Positions 32,394-41,869 are shown, counted from the stretch's first letter. The stretch is 64,000 nucleotides of DNA from an uncultured Lachnospiraceae bacterium (GCA_910577045.1 CAJTLB010000011.1:11567-75566); one strand, 5' to 3'. Translations and numbers: made by a program. The notes: generated by a model not told the origin, from the sequence alone.

Positions 32394-33875
32394 ATGCAAG
32401 ATATCATAAAGATACATCAAAATGACAATGTGGCGGTTGCATTAAAGCCAGTTGCAAAGGGCACAATACTGTCTGTAGGTGGCACAGAAGTGACAACGGC
32501 AGAAGATATCCCTCAAGGGCATAAGTTTGCAATAAAACCAATCCAAGCAGGGGAAGCTGTAGTAAAATATGGATTCCGTATTGGCAATGCAAAAGAAGAT
32601 ATTAGCGTAGGCGCATGGATCCATACCCATAATGTAAAAACGGCGCTAGGAGATTTATTAGAGTATTCTTATAATCCAGTGGGAACAAAACTTAAGGAAA
32701 CAGAACATGTTACCTTTGATGGTTATAAACGTCCCGATGGCAAGGTTGGCGTCCGTAATGAAGTGTGGATTATCCCAACAGTAGGCTGTGTAAATGATAT
32801 TGCAAAGGCGTTAGAACGGCAGGCAAAGTTTTTAGCAGTAGGAAGCGTGGAAAATATTATTGCATTTACTCATCCATATGGCTGTTCCCAGATGGGGGAC
32901 GACCAGGATAATACAAGGAAAATTTTGGCGAACCTTGTAAACCATCCAAATGCAGGTGGTGTCTTATTATTAGGCCTTGGCTGTGAAAACAGTAATATAG
33001 AAGAGATTAAGAAATTTATGGGCCATTATGATGAAGAACGGATCCGTTTCTTAGTGTGCCAGGATGTAGAAGATGAGATGGAAGCGGGCATGAAGCTTTT
33101 AACAGAGCTGGCTGCTTATGCAGGAACCTTTAAACGGGAGAAGATAGATGCTTCTGAATTAATTATTGGCATGAAATGTGGCGGTTCTGATGGGCTGTCA
33201 GGCATTACGGCAAACCCAACAGTAGGGGCATTTTCCGATATTTTAATTTCAAAAGGCGGAACCACCATTTTAACAGAAGTCCCAGAGATGTTTGGGGCAG
33301 AGACTTTATTAATGGATCGTTGTGCAAATGAAGAATTATTCCATAAAACAGTAGATTTAATTAACGATTTTAAAAATTATTTTACCAGCCATAACCAGAC
33401 AATATATGAAAATCCATCACCAGGCAATAAAAAAGGTGGGATTTCTACCTTAGAAGATAAGTCTTTAGGCTGTACCCAAAAGTCGGGAAGTGCTTTGGTA
33501 AAAGGAGTGTTATCTTATGGGGAGCAAGTATCAGAGAATGGGCTAAACCTTTTGAGTGCGCCAGGGAATGACTTGGTGGCAGCAACGGCATTAGCTGCTT
33601 CTGGTGCACATATTGTCCTATTTACCACAGGAAGGGGGACGCCATTTGCTTCCCCTGTCCCTACAGTAAAGATTTCCAGCAATTCTAGCCTGTACCAGAA
33701 GAAAAAGAACTGGATTGATTTTAATGCTGGAAAATTAGTGGAAGAAACGTCAATGGAAGAACTTTCACAGGAATTGTTTGACTATGTGTTAGCAGTCGCA
33801 TCAGGGAAAAAAGTAAAGGCAGAAGATGCTGGGTTCCATGATATGGCTATCTTTAAACAAGGGGTTACATTATAG
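32394..33875 (+). CDS. uxaA: Altronate dehydratase
   Basis: It dehydrates D-altronate to 2-keto-3-deoxy-D-gluconate. The single polypeptide has 493 residues, with the N-terminal SAF domain (about residues 1-100, with HNVKTALGD at its end) and the large C-terminal altronase domain. Family signatures include DGYKRPDGKVGVRNEVWIIP, HPYGCSQMGDDQ and GMKCGGSDGLSGITANP. Metal (Fe2+) dependence is known for the family. It follows uxaB in the same transcript. Confidence 0.96.
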   Translation: MQDIIKIHQNDNVAVALKPVAKGTILSVGGTEVTTAEDIPQGHKFAIKPIQAGEAVVKYGFRIGNAKEDISVGAWIHTHNVKTALGDLLEYSYNPVGTKLKETEHVTFDGYKRPDGKVGVRNEVWIIPTVGCVNDIAKALERQAKFLAVGSVENIIAFTHPYGCSQMGDDQDNTRKILANLVNHPNAGGVLLLGLGCENSNIEEIKKFMGHYDEERIRFLVCQDVEDEMEAGMKLLTELAAYAGTFKREKIDASELIIGMKCGGSDGLSGITANPTVGAFSDILISKGGTTILTEVPEMFGAETLLMDRCANEELFHKTVDLINDFKNYFTSHNQTIYENPSPGNKKGGISTLEDKSLGCTQKSGSALVKGVLSYGEQVSENGLNLLSAPGNDLVAATALAASGAHIVLFTTGRGTPFASPVPTVKISSNSSLYQKKKNWIDFNAGKLVEETSMEELSQELFDYVLAVASGKKVKAEDAGFHDMAIFKQGVTL

Positions 33876-33919
33876 TTTGTAAGTCAGGTATTTTGCTCCT
33901 TAGGAAAAGTAAAATGTAA

Positions 33920-33948
33920 TTGACAAACAATAGTGCAAAATCTATAAT
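33920..33948 (+). promoter_or_regulatory. Consensus sigma-A promoter before the aldolase gene
   Basis: TTGACA (33920-33925) and TATAAT (33943-33948) with a 17-bp spacer match consensus exactly. It would drive eda and kdgK separately from uxaB-uxaA. No copy of the LacI-type palindrome was seen here; a small TGCCG/CGGCA hairpin follows at about 33967-33981. Confidence 0.85.
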
Positions 33949-33996
33949 AAAATTAAGAATTTAGCGTGCCGGCAAGCGGCAGAATGGAGGTTAAAG

Positions 33997-34959
33997 ATGA
34001 ACAAAGTATTAGAAGAGATTAGCAAAATAGGCATCGTGCCTGTTATTGCATTGGATGACGTAAAGGATGCAGAGCCTTTGGCGCAAGCATTGATTAACGG
34101 CGGGCTTCCTTGCGCAGAGGTGACATTCCGTACTGCAGCAGCAGAGGAGTCTATCCGTATTATGGCATCCAAATTCCCTGAATTATTAGTGGGTGCAGGT
34201 ACGGTGCTGACTACAGAACAGGTAGACCGTGCAGTTAATGCAGGTGCTAAGTTTATCGTAAGCCCAGGCTTAAATCCTAAGGTAGTAAAATATTGCGTGG
34301 ACAAGGATATTCCAATTACGCCTGGCACAGCAAACCCAAGTGATGTAGAGCAGGCAATTGAGCTTGGATTGGAAGTCGTAAAATTCTTCCCAGCAGAAGC
34401 AGCAGGTGGGTTAAATATGATTAAGTCTATGGCAGCTCCTTATGTAAACATGAAGTTTATGCCAACAGGCGGCATTAATGCGTCTAATGTATGTGATTAT
34501 TTGGATTTTAATAAGATTATCGCGTGTGGCGGAAGCTGGATGGTAAATAAGGCAATGGTTGCGGCAGGCGATTTTGCAGGGATTGAAAAGCTTACTAGGG
34601 AAGCTGTTGAGACAATGCTTGGCTTTGAATTAAAGCATATTGGGATTAATGCAAAAGATGAAGGAGAAGCTGACAGTGTTGCTACTGCATTAAATAAGAT
34701 GTTTGGCTTTGAAAAGAAAGTAGGGAACAGCTCTATTTTTGCAGGGACAGGCTTTGAAATTATGAAAACACCATATCTTGGCACAAATGGCCATATTGCA
34801 GTCCAGACAAATTATATTAAGAGGGCTATTTACCATTTGGAGAAGAGAGGCTTTGAATTTGATATGGACACAGCGAAGTATGATGCAAAAGGAAATATGA
34901 AAGCAATTTACTTTAAAGGTGAGTTTGGCGGATTTGCATTGCACTTAGTACAGCGCTAA
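33997..34959 (+). CDS. eda: KDPG aldolase fused to a VOC-like C-terminal domain
   Basis: The N-terminal 210 residues form a 2-keto-3-deoxy-6-phosphogluconate aldolase (TIM barrel), which splits KDPG into pyruvate and glyceraldehyde-3-phosphate. Catalytic Glu41 is in AEVTFRT, Schiff-base Lys129 is in VVKFFPAEAAGG, and GAGTVL and PTGGI bind phosphate. Standard Eda ends here. An extra domain of about 105 residues follows (about 215-320), starting FELKHIGIN and ending FGGFALHLVQR, which has the beta-alpha-beta-beta layout of glyoxalase/VOC proteins. Its role is unknown; it may regulate the aldolase or act on a side product. AATGGAGG precedes the start. Confidence 0.9.
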   Translation: MNKVLEEISKIGIVPVIALDDVKDAEPLAQALINGGLPCAEVTFRTAAAEESIRIMASKFPELLVGAGTVLTTEQVDRAVNAGAKFIVSPGLNPKVVKYCVDKDIPITPGTANPSDVEQAIELGLEVVKFFPAEAAGGLNMIKSMAAPYVNMKFMPTGGINASNVCDYLDFNKIIACGGSWMVNKAMVAAGDFAGIEKLTREAVETMLGFELKHIGINAKDEGEADSVATALNKMFGFEKKVGNSSIFAGTGFEIMKTPYLGTNGHIAVQTNYIKRAIYHLEKRGFEFDMDTAKYDAKGNMKAIYFKGEFGGFALHLVQR

Positions 34960-35007
34960 GGATAATACTATTAAATTAAATAAAATCAAAATGGAGGAAT
35001 TTATAAA

Positions 35008-36042
35008 ATGGCAAAGAAAGTTATTACTATGGGTGAAATCATGTTAAGATTATCTACCCCTAACAATGAGAAATTCATTCAGTCTGATGAATTTGATGTA
35101 TGCTATGGTGGTGGAGAGGCAAATGTTGCAGTTTCTTTGGCAAATTATGGGCATGACGCAGAATTTGTTACAGCAGTCCCTAACAACGAAATCGGTGAGT
35201 GTGCAGTTGCAGCTTTAAGAAAATATAATGTTGGCACAAAGAATATTGCAAAATGTGGGGAAAGGCTTGGTATTTACTTTTTGGAGTCTGGCTCTTCCAT
35301 GAGGCCATCCAAGGTTGTATATGATAGGGCACATTCTTCTATTTCTACTGCGACAGCAGCAGATTTTGATTTTGACAAGGTATTTGAAGGTGCTGATTGG
35401 TTCCATTTTACAGGAATTACCCCTGCTGTATCTGATTCAGCAGCAGTACTTACAGAAGAAGCTTTAAAGGCAGCAAAACGCCATAATGTAAAAGTATCTG
35501 TAGATTTGAACTTCCGTAAGAAATTATGGTCTTCTGAAAAAGCCCAAAAGGTAATGAAGAATTTGATGCAGTATGTGGACGTATGTATTGGCAATGAAGA
35601 AGATGCAGAATTAGTACTTGGATATAAGCCAGGCAATACAGATGTTACCAGTGGTGATTTGGAATTAGCAGGATATAAGTCTATTTTTGAGCAAATGGTA
35701 GCAGATTATAATTTTGAATATTGTATTTCTTCTTTACGTGTAAGCCATTCTGCATCTGATAACGGCTGGTCTGCATGTATTTATTCTAGGGATACAAAGG
35801 AATTTTATCATTCCAAGACTTACAGCATCCATCCAATTGTAGATCGTGTAGGCGGCGGGGATTCCTTTGCAGGTGGTACAATCTGTGGATTCTTAGATGG
35901 CAAAGATTTTAAGGCAGCGCTGGAATTTGGTGTGGCAGCATCTGCATTAAAGCATACAATTCCTGGAGATTTCAACTTAGTATCTAGGAAAGAAGTAGAA
36001 ACTTTGGCAGGCGGGGATGCTTCTGGACGTGTACAAAGATAA
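35008..36042 (+). CDS. kdgK: 2-keto-3-deoxygluconate kinase, PfkB family
   Basis: It phosphorylates KDG to KDPG, linking altronate dehydratase to the aldolase. At 344 residues it has a ribokinase-like fold. The N-terminal signature GEIMLRLSTP with the glycine-rich YGGGEANVAVSLA segment binds substrate. The ATP-site signature DRVGGGDSFAGGTICGFL contains the catalytic Asp. An inserted segment near residues 205-225 (GNTDVTSGDLELAG) is typical of clostridial KdgK-like kinases. The strong AATGGAGG site lies 48 bp after eda, so the two share a transcript that ends at the terminator at 36067. Confidence 0.93.
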   Translation: MAKKVITMGEIMLRLSTPNNEKFIQSDEFDVCYGGGEANVAVSLANYGHDAEFVTAVPNNEIGECAVAALRKYNVGTKNIAKCGERLGIYFLESGSSMRPSKVVYDRAHSSISTATAADFDFDKVFEGADWFHFTGITPAVSDSAAVLTEEALKAAKRHNVKVSVDLNFRKKLWSSEKAQKVMKNLMQYVDVCIGNEEDAELVLGYKPGNTDVTSGDLELAGYKSIFEQMVADYNFEYCISSLRVSHSASDNGWSACIYSRDTKEFYHSKTYSIHPIVDRVGGGDSFAGGTICGFLDGKDFKAALEFGVAASALKHTIPGDFNLVSRKEVETLAGGDASGRVQR

Positions 36043-36066
36043 TTTGTAATAAAATAGATAAGGCAG

Positions 36067-36105
36067 AGCAGAGGACAAGTGGCGTAATGTTGTTCTCTGC
36101 TTTTG
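36067..36105 (+). terminator. Terminator after kdgK
   Basis: GCAGAG with ACAA (36068-36078) pairs with TTGT and CTCTGC (ending 36100), followed by TTTTG. Confidence 0.75.
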
Positions 36106-36131
36106 TTATGATAGGATAGGAGAAAGAAAAA

Positions 36132-36794
36132 ATGAAACATAGTATAAAAGTGGTTGGAGAAGCAAAGGTTTCTGCTGCTCCAGATAGGGTCAGAATTATA
36201 ATTAATATAGGAAATATATCAAAAGAATATCATGAGGCAATGAGTACTGCAGAGAAATCAGAGGCAGAGATGGCAGATACTATTGAAAAAGCAGGATTTT
36301 TAAAAACAGATTTAAAAACACTTTCCTGGAATATTACCACAGAATATGAATATGTGATTAATGAAAAGAATGAGCAGGTAAAGGTATTTGCAGGTTATCG
36401 GTATAAACATAGTTTTGAAGTAGAACTTGGCATTGATCATCAGGCGATTGGAAGAATATTGCAAGGGCTTATTCAAAGTAGTTTGACACCAGAAATTAGT
36501 TTAGAATATTTTGTTTCAGAATTGCAAGAATATAAAGATAAATTATTACACCAGGCAGTTGAGGATTCTAGGCATAAGGCGGCTATTATGGCGGAAGCCG
36601 GGGATGCCAGGCTTGGTTCCGTTATATCTATGAAATATAAAAATGGTTATCAAAATATGGCGAGGGGAATGGACAACCATGTTGCAGTCCCTATGATGGC
36701 AAAAGGAACCTTCCGGCTGCCAGATATTACTCCTGTTGATATAGAACTTTCGGAACATGTATTAGTGGTGTGGGAACTCCAATTGCAATTATAA
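36132..36794 (+). CDS. SIMPL domain (DUF541) protein
   Basis: This 220-residue protein is of the SIMPL/DUF541 type, which carries the BP26-like fold. The start HSIKVVGEAKVSAAPDRVRI, the TLSWNITTEYEY region and the YRYKHSFEVEL strand match the family. Most family members are exported; no signal peptide is visible here, so this one is probably cytoplasmic. Function is not established in bacteria. It has its own ribosome site (AGGAGA) and lies between two terminators, so it is a single-gene unit. Confidence 0.85.
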   Translation: MKHSIKVVGEAKVSAAPDRVRIIINIGNISKEYHEAMSTAEKSEAEMADTIEKAGFLKTDLKTLSWNITTEYEYVINEKNEQVKVFAGYRYKHSFEVELGIDHQAIGRILQGLIQSSLTPEISLEYFVSELQEYKDKLLHQAVEDSRHKAAIMAEAGDARLGSVISMKYKNGYQNMARGMDNHVAVPMMAKGTFRLPDITPVDIELSEHVLVVWELQLQL

Positions 36795-36820
36795 TGAAAT
36801 TGTTACATATTTAAGAAGGC

Positions 36821-36862
36821 AAAACAGTACTGAGATTTATGTGTCTACAGTACTGTTTTTTA
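36821..36862 (+). terminator. Terminator after the SIMPL gene
   Basis: AAAACAGTACTG (36821-36832) and CAGTACTGTTTT (36848-36859) pair perfectly and are followed by more T. Confidence 0.85.
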
Positions 36863-36929
36863 ATAATTTTAACTTAGTAATAATATGTGTTTATTTATTA
36901 AGTAATATTTAGCAAAAGTAAAAACGAAA

Positions 36930-36958
36930 TTGCAAAAGTGACATATAGATGGTACAAT
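36930..36958 (+). promoter_or_regulatory. Promoter of the restriction-modification genes
   Basis: TTGCAA (36930-36935) and TACAAT (36953-36958) have a 17-bp spacer, about 95 bp before the methyltransferase start. Confidence 0.6.
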
Positions 36959-37052
36959 AAAGAAAACTTGTTCGATTATAGGTAATAATGTATTATGAAT
37001 CAGTCTGTAATATGTTATGTTGCTAATTAGGAAATAGATAGAGGGAAAGATT

Positions 37053-39251
37053 ATGGATGCATTTAGTGTTTTAGAGAATTCATATTATATGATAAATAAA
37101 AATTTTGGTTTTTATAAGAAGAATTTTAGTCATACCTATTATTTAGATGTAAAAGATGATGAAACAAAATTTATAGATAAAATGTTTAGAAACACTGAAA
37201 ATATATTATCTGCTCAGGATAAAATGTTGAATTATTCGATATCTGCTATATATACAGCGATGGCGGTGTTACTGGAAATAATGTGTAGAAATGGAATAAA
37301 GTATACAAAGTTACAGATTGAGAAAATATGTAAAGGTTTTTCAAGTATGCAAAAAGATGAAATTTCTTTGGTGGATAAGTCAGAGGAAGAGTTAGATGAA
37401 ATATTGTTTGGATTATTGACAGATGGTATAGATTTAGGTTCTCGAAAAAAATCTGGAAGTGAAAGGACTCCAAAAGAAATAATAAAATACATGTTAGATA
37501 TTATAGGATATAATGAAAACACATCTATATACAATAGTATTATAGATCCAGCATGTGGAACAGGAACATTTGTAAAACAAATTTTAGATAGATTGATAGC
37601 TGGGCTTTATAAAAATAAAAATATAAATATGATTAAAGAAAAACTTATAAAAGAAAAATTAATATGTGCATATGATACAAAACCATTAAATGTATACGTT
37701 ACAAAAATTGTAATGATTTCAACTTTGATTAAAAATAATCTGATAAGTACAATGGAAAATATAATAGAAATGATGGATAAACTACCGATATATTGTAATG
37801 ATTTTTTGCGTATTGAGAGGAAAACAGATTTTGTGATTGGTAATCCTCCTTATATAAGATTGCAAAATATGCCAATAGAATATCGGGAATTTATGAAAAA
37901 AAATTTTGTTAGTGCTACGGGAAGGTTTGATATATTTACATGTTTTATAGAAAAAGGTGATAGTATATTAAATGAAAAAGGAAAGATGTGCTTAATTACA
38001 AGTAATAAATATTTGACTGCAAATTATGGGGTAGGAATACGCAAGTATTTGTCAAGTAAGGGACATGTCAGGAAACTGATAGATTTATATGATACAAAAT
38101 TTTTTAGTGCATCTGTATTGCCAGCAATTATTATGTGTGAAAATAGTAATCTAAAAGACTATGATGTAGATTATACTGGAATGAAATTATCTGTACAGAA
38201 GCCACAATATCATTGTTTAGATATGAATAAGTTATTTTGGTATATAGAGAATGAAATGAAATGTAACAAAAGTATTGTACATTATGGAAATAGTGATACA
38301 AATATTTTAGAAATTTCTCATTCTAAGATTAAAATTCCATTAAATGGGACAACATGGAATTTTTCTTCTAGTGATGAGAATAGCATTAAATTAAAAATGG
38401 ATAAACAAAAAATATGTTCATTAAAAGATATTATGGACATATGCGTAGGAATAAAAACTACAGCAGACTCTGTGTTTGTAAAACCGATGACAGAAAAATT
38501 TATTCAAGAAAGAGGATTTGAAAAGAATGTTATTTATTCATTGATTCAAAGTTTTGATGTAAATAAGTGGAGTATTACATGGGGGCAAAATGTGAGAGAT
38601 AGATACATTTTGTATCCACATCAAGAAGTAGATGGTAATATGGTTGCAATTCCTTTAGAAGAAATACCAAGAACAAAACAATATCTTGAAGAATGTGCCA
38701 ATATATTAAAAAATCGTCTTTATTTGAGGAAATCTAAAAATAGAATGTGGTATGAGTGTTGGGTTCCTCAAACATTATCAAAATTTAAGAAAACAAAAAT
38801 TGTAACGAAAGATATTGTTTCTAACAATACATTTGCATTAGACGAATCAGGAAAATTGTGTCAGGGTAATACATTTTTTTTGACAAGGAAAGACTCAGTT
38901 TTTTCAACAGAATATATACAATTAAATGAGCATCAATATTATTGTTTTATTTTAGGAATTTTAAATTCAAAGGCAATGGAGTATTACCAGAAAATGATAA
39001 GTGGTTGTTTATATTCTCAAAAGTATAGATATACTACATCAAATCTAAATAGGTGGCCTATGCCTAAAATAGATAAAGATGATGCAATGAAAATATCTGA
39101 ATATGTAGATAAACTGATTTCTGGAACAAAACATAGGTCTGAATTAGAGAATAGGATTGATGAAATTATTTATGATAGATTCAAACTAAATAAGGAAGAT
39201 ATTGTGAAAATAGAAAAATTTATTGGAAGAAAAGGTAGGGAGGAATGTTAA
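37053..39251 (+). CDS. Type II DNA N6-adenine methyltransferase with specificity domain
   Basis: It methylates adenine in a specific DNA site to protect it from the companion nuclease. The SAM-binding motif DPACGTG is at residues 165-171, and the catalytic motif NPPY at 264-267 marks an adenine N6 enzyme of the gamma (N12) order, as in TaqI/Eco57I-type enzymes. The C-terminal half (about 400-732) with CVGIKTTADSVFVKP and RYTTSNLNRWPMP resembles TaqI-like target-recognition domains. It is full length and intact at 732 residues. The gene is distinctly richer in A/T than its neighbours and uses AAA, ATA and TTA heavily, a sign of acquisition. The next gene begins inside its last codons. Confidence 0.9.
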   Translation: MDAFSVLENSYYMINKNFGFYKKNFSHTYYLDVKDDETKFIDKMFRNTENILSAQDKMLNYSISAIYTAMAVLLEIMCRNGIKYTKLQIEKICKGFSSMQKDEISLVDKSEEELDEILFGLLTDGIDLGSRKKSGSERTPKEIIKYMLDIIGYNENTSIYNSIIDPACGTGTFVKQILDRLIAGLYKNKNINMIKEKLIKEKLICAYDTKPLNVYVTKIVMISTLIKNNLISTMENIIEMMDKLPIYCNDFLRIERKTDFVIGNPPYIRLQNMPIEYREFMKKNFVSATGRFDIFTCFIEKGDSILNEKGKMCLITSNKYLTANYGVGIRKYLSSKGHVRKLIDLYDTKFFSASVLPAIIMCENSNLKDYDVDYTGMKLSVQKPQYHCLDMNKLFWYIENEMKCNKSIVHYGNSDTNILEISHSKIKIPLNGTTWNFSSSDENSIKLKMDKQKICSLKDIMDICVGIKTTADSVFVKPMTEKFIQERGFEKNVIYSLIQSFDVNKWSITWGQNVRDRYILYPHQEVDGNMVAIPLEEIPRTKQYLEECANILKNRLYLRKSKNRMWYECWVPQTLSKFKKTKIVTKDIVSNNTFALDESGKLCQGNTFFLTRKDSVFSTEYIQLNEHQYYCFILGILNSKAMEYYQKMISGCLYSQKYRYTTSNLNRWPMPKIDKDDAMKISEYVDKLISGTKHRSELENRIDEIIYDRFKLNKEDIVKIEKFIGRKGREEC

Positions 39252-39854
39252 TGGATTATATAGAAGAAGGAAAAAAACCACCTAAATGTAAAAATATTAT
39301 CTCTACACCACAGGAATTAGTAAAAAAGTTGAGATCTTTAATTGGTCAAAAAATACAAATGACAGGAAAATCTAGAACAGATGGATCAAATTTTAGGAAA
39401 ATTATTACAAATTATCTTTTAGCTGAATATATGCCTGAAAGCTGCAAGTGAATATGAAATTGTTCCACCAAAACAAAAGGGACAACAATTGGAAAGAATG
39501 GTTGCATATCAATTAGGATATAGAAAGGTACAGGATGGACTGGAAGGGGGATATCCTGATATTAGAAATCAAATGCTTGAAATTAAAGTACAAGACTCAC
39601 CAACAATTGATTTGGGAAGGTATTCCCCTCAGTTTGAGGAGCAAATTAATAATAATTTTACAACAAGAACTATCAGATATCTTATTGCATTAACAAATTG
39701 TGTTAATGGTGCAATAGATGCTTTAATTATATGTCCGGGAGAAGAATTAGGAAAATATTTCACTTATGTTGCAGAGAAAAGTTTTAAATGTCAAAAAAGT
39801 ATTCCAATGAGTTTTTTTGAACAATACAAAGGAGATGTTGTATTCAATCCATAA
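39251..39854 (+). pseudogene. Type II restriction endonuclease, frameshifted
   Basis: This would be the nuclease partner of the methyltransferase. The first part (frame 2) runs from the ATG at 39251 to a TGA at 39449-39451. Removing one base near 39443 (or adding two) joins it to an open frame that continues with ASEYEIVPPKQKGQQLER to 39854, giving one protein of about 200 residues. The PD-(D/E)xK core is in the second part: GGYPDIRNQMLEIKVQDS, with Pro-Asp and then Glu-x-Lys. Both parts are otherwise undamaged, so the inactivation is recent or is a sequencing error. The upstream half has its site GGGAGG at the end of the methyltransferase gene. Confidence 0.8.
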
Positions 39855-39894
39855 TTAAGTTTTTGAGAAGGGATAATTTAAGATTTGCTATAAT

Positions 39895-39943
39895 AAAAGG
39901 TGGCGGTATAAGCCCTACCAAGGCTATACCGCCACCTTTTATT
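39895..39943. terminator. Strong bidirectional terminator
   Basis: AAAAGGTGGCGGTATA (39895-39910) pairs with TATACCGCCACCTTTT (39925-39940), with an inner GCC/GGC pair. It separates the convergent restriction-modification and ABC gene groups. Confidence 0.9.
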
Positions 39944-40590
39944 TAAACTTCCTTCCGCAAAAAGATAAAGCAGCTTATTTTATACATGCAATAGCTCCAG
40001 ATTAATGCAATAATTGGCAAGCAGCAGACAAGGGAAAAAATAAAAGTATCTGTTATATGAATCCCAAGTTTTAAAAGGCCTTTATATATGGCAAGGCATA
40101 TGGTAGCAGGAAGGAGGTAGGAAAGAAGCAGAAGTAACCTACCTTTTTCTGCCCCAAACTGAAAGACTAGGGCGATAGTAGTGCTCCCAGAAATAATAGA
40201 AATCATGGCAGCAGCTAATGTTACAAATAATAGTTCTAAAAGAGTATTTGCCTGTAAATTTATTTTCCCAAATATTATGCCGCCAATAGAAGCTAATAGA
40301 AATCCGCTTATTGAGCCAACCATAGTAGCTATAAATAAAATGACATATTTTCCAGCTACTAGATCTTTTTTTGAAACAGGCATAATTAAGGCATATTGGT
40401 TCCAATTGGAATGTTCATCAAATGAAAAAGAAGTAATTACCATCATGCCACAAAGCAGGGTTGACATTACAATATATCCATTACTGTCTGTAGAGGGGAT
40501 AATAATAAAAGCAAAAATAATAAGCATAAAAACCATAGGTTTTGCATTATGGCTAATATTAAATAAATCTTTTTGGATTAAGCTTTTCAT
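39943..40590 (-). CDS. ABC-2 type transporter permease
   Basis: This is a 215-residue membrane protein with six predicted helices and no ATPase motifs, the membrane half of the ABC exporter encoded with it. The start MKSLIQKDLFNI and the SFSFDEHSNWNQYALIMPVSKKDLVAGKY segment are typical of the ABC-2 permeases found beside GntR/YtrA regulators. Its start overlaps the ATPase gene by 32 bp. Related systems respond to cell-wall-active antibiotics or lantibiotics; the substrate here is unknown. Confidence 0.85.
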   Translation of the reverse strand: MKSLIQKDLFNISHNAKPMVFMLIIFAFIIIPSTDSNGYIVMSTLLCGMMVITSFSFDEHSNWNQYALIMPVSKKDLVAGKYVILFIATMVGSISGFLLASIGGIIFGKINLQANTLLELLFVTLAAAMISIISGSTTIALVFQFGAEKGRLLLLLSYLLPATICLAIYKGLLKLGIHITDTFIFSLVCCLPIIALIWSYCMYKISCFIFLRKEV

Positions 40591-41446
40591 TTTTTAATTC
40601 TCCTTTCACATATAATAAAAGAATATCATCGATTGTGGCATTGTCTATTACAGCATTTTTGTATTTTTTTCTAGCTAATTCTTTGTCTGCCACCAGTACG
40701 CTCCATTGATAATCCTCTTTCCTACAAGCAATAATATCAGCAGGATCTAGCTTTTGGTATTCTTCTGTCTTACACCTAAGGATTCCATAGGAGTAGCGCA
40801 ACTCGTCTTTTGGTTTGCAGAAAATAACATTTCCTTTATGGATAAATGTAATATAATCTGCAATTTTTTCTAAGTCAGTGGTAATATGGGAAGAGATTAA
40901 AATAGAATGATCTTCTTCCTGTACAAATTCTAAAAATACGTCTAATATATCATCCCTCATAACTGGATCTAGGCCGTTTGTAGCTTCGTCTAAAATCAAT
41001 AGTTTCGGTTTGTGGGAAAGGGCAACTGCAATACAAAGCTTGGTTTTCATGCCTTTGGAAAAAGTTTTTATTTCTTTATTGACAGGCAGGGAAAAGCGGT
41101 CTAAGTAATATTGGTATAAATGATTATCCCATTTTTTATATGCAGTTTTAGAAATGGCCCCAACTTTTTGTGGGTCTAAGGTTTCATAAAAATTGATATC
41201 ATCAAAGACAACTCCAATATCTTCTTTTAAGCAAGGATCAGAAGATAGATTTTTGCCCCAGAAAGAAACAGTGCCCTCATCTTTTTTTATTAAATCTAAA
41301 ATAGCATGGATGGTAGTGCTTTTACCAGCCCCGTTTTCACCAATTAAGCCCATAATGGCGCCTTTAGGGATAGAAAAGGAAACATGATCTAATTGAAAGC
41401 CAGGATATTGTTTTGTTAAATTTTCTACTTGTAAAATGGTATCCAT
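40559..41446 (-). CDS. ABC transporter ATP-binding protein
   Basis: This is the ATPase subunit of about 295 residues. Walker A is GENGAGKST, the signature is a divergent TFSKGMKTKL instead of LSGGQ, Walker B is LLILDEATNGLDP, and the switch His is in ISSHITTDLEK. These are typical of YtrB/BcrA-like exporter ATPases. The Met at 41446 is preferred because ATGAGGA sits 6 bases upstream; the open frame extends four codons further. It lies 20 bp after the GntR-type gene and is co-transcribed with it. Confidence 0.92.
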   Translation of the reverse strand: MDTILQVENLTKQYPGFQLDHVSFSIPKGAIMGLIGENGAGKSTTIHAILDLIKKDEGTVSFWGKNLSSDPCLKEDIGVVFDDINFYETLDPQKVGAISKTAYKKWDNHLYQYYLDRFSLPVNKEIKTFSKGMKTKLCIAVALSHKPKLLILDEATNGLDPVMRDDILDVFLEFVQEEDHSILISSHITTDLEKIADYITFIHKGNVIFCKPKDELRYSYGILRCKTEEYQKLDPADIIACRKEDYQWSVLVADKELARKKYKNAVIDNATIDDILLLYVKGELKNEKLNPKRFI

Positions 41447-41466
41447 AATTTTCCTCATTTCTGCAA

Positions 41467-41844
41467 TTATTCTTTGTCTTGGTAGAACATAGTGAAAAGT
41501 TCTAACATTTTATTTAATGGGATTCCGCTGGTTCTTGCAATATCGGCAGCTTCTTGGAGATGTTCTTCTGCACGCCGCTGCTGCTCTTCCTGATAAAAAT
41601 CTTTATTTCTAGCAGCTACAAAACTTCCGCGCCCTACTGTTGTTTCAATAAATCCATCTCTCTGTAAATCCTCATAAGCTTTTTGCACAGTAATTACGCT
41701 GACATGGATAGATTTAGCGAGTGCCCGCATAGATGGGATAGAGTCCCCTGTTTGGAGCTCGCCACTCATAATCATTTCCTTGATTTGTGAAGTAATTTGT
41801 TCATAAATAGGTTTATTGGTATTACTACTAATTATAATTTCCAC
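41467..41844 (-). CDS. GntR-family regulator, YtrA type
   Basis: This is a 125-residue transcription factor. The N-terminal winged helix-turn-helix carries PIYEQITSQIKEMIMSGEL, SIPSMRALAKSIHVSVITVQKAYEDL, and RDGFIETTVGRGSFVA. The short C-terminal tail, with no ligand-binding domain, marks the YtrA subfamily, which typically represses its own operon containing an ABC exporter. The inverted repeat at its promoter fits this. It is the first gene of the three-gene operon. Confidence 0.93.
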   Translation of the reverse strand: MEIIISSNTNKPIYEQITSQIKEMIMSGELQTGDSIPSMRALAKSIHVSVITVQKAYEDLQRDGFIETTVGRGSFVAARNKDFYQEEQQRRAEEHLQEAADIARTSGIPLNKMLELFTMFYQDKE

Positions 41845-41869
41845 ATAAAATGCCCTCCTGTCATATAGT

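Noticed and set aside
36862..37052. A possible small RNA or gene in the gap before the methyltransferase
   Set aside because: Very AT-rich with no hairpin or open frame; only a promoter is supported.
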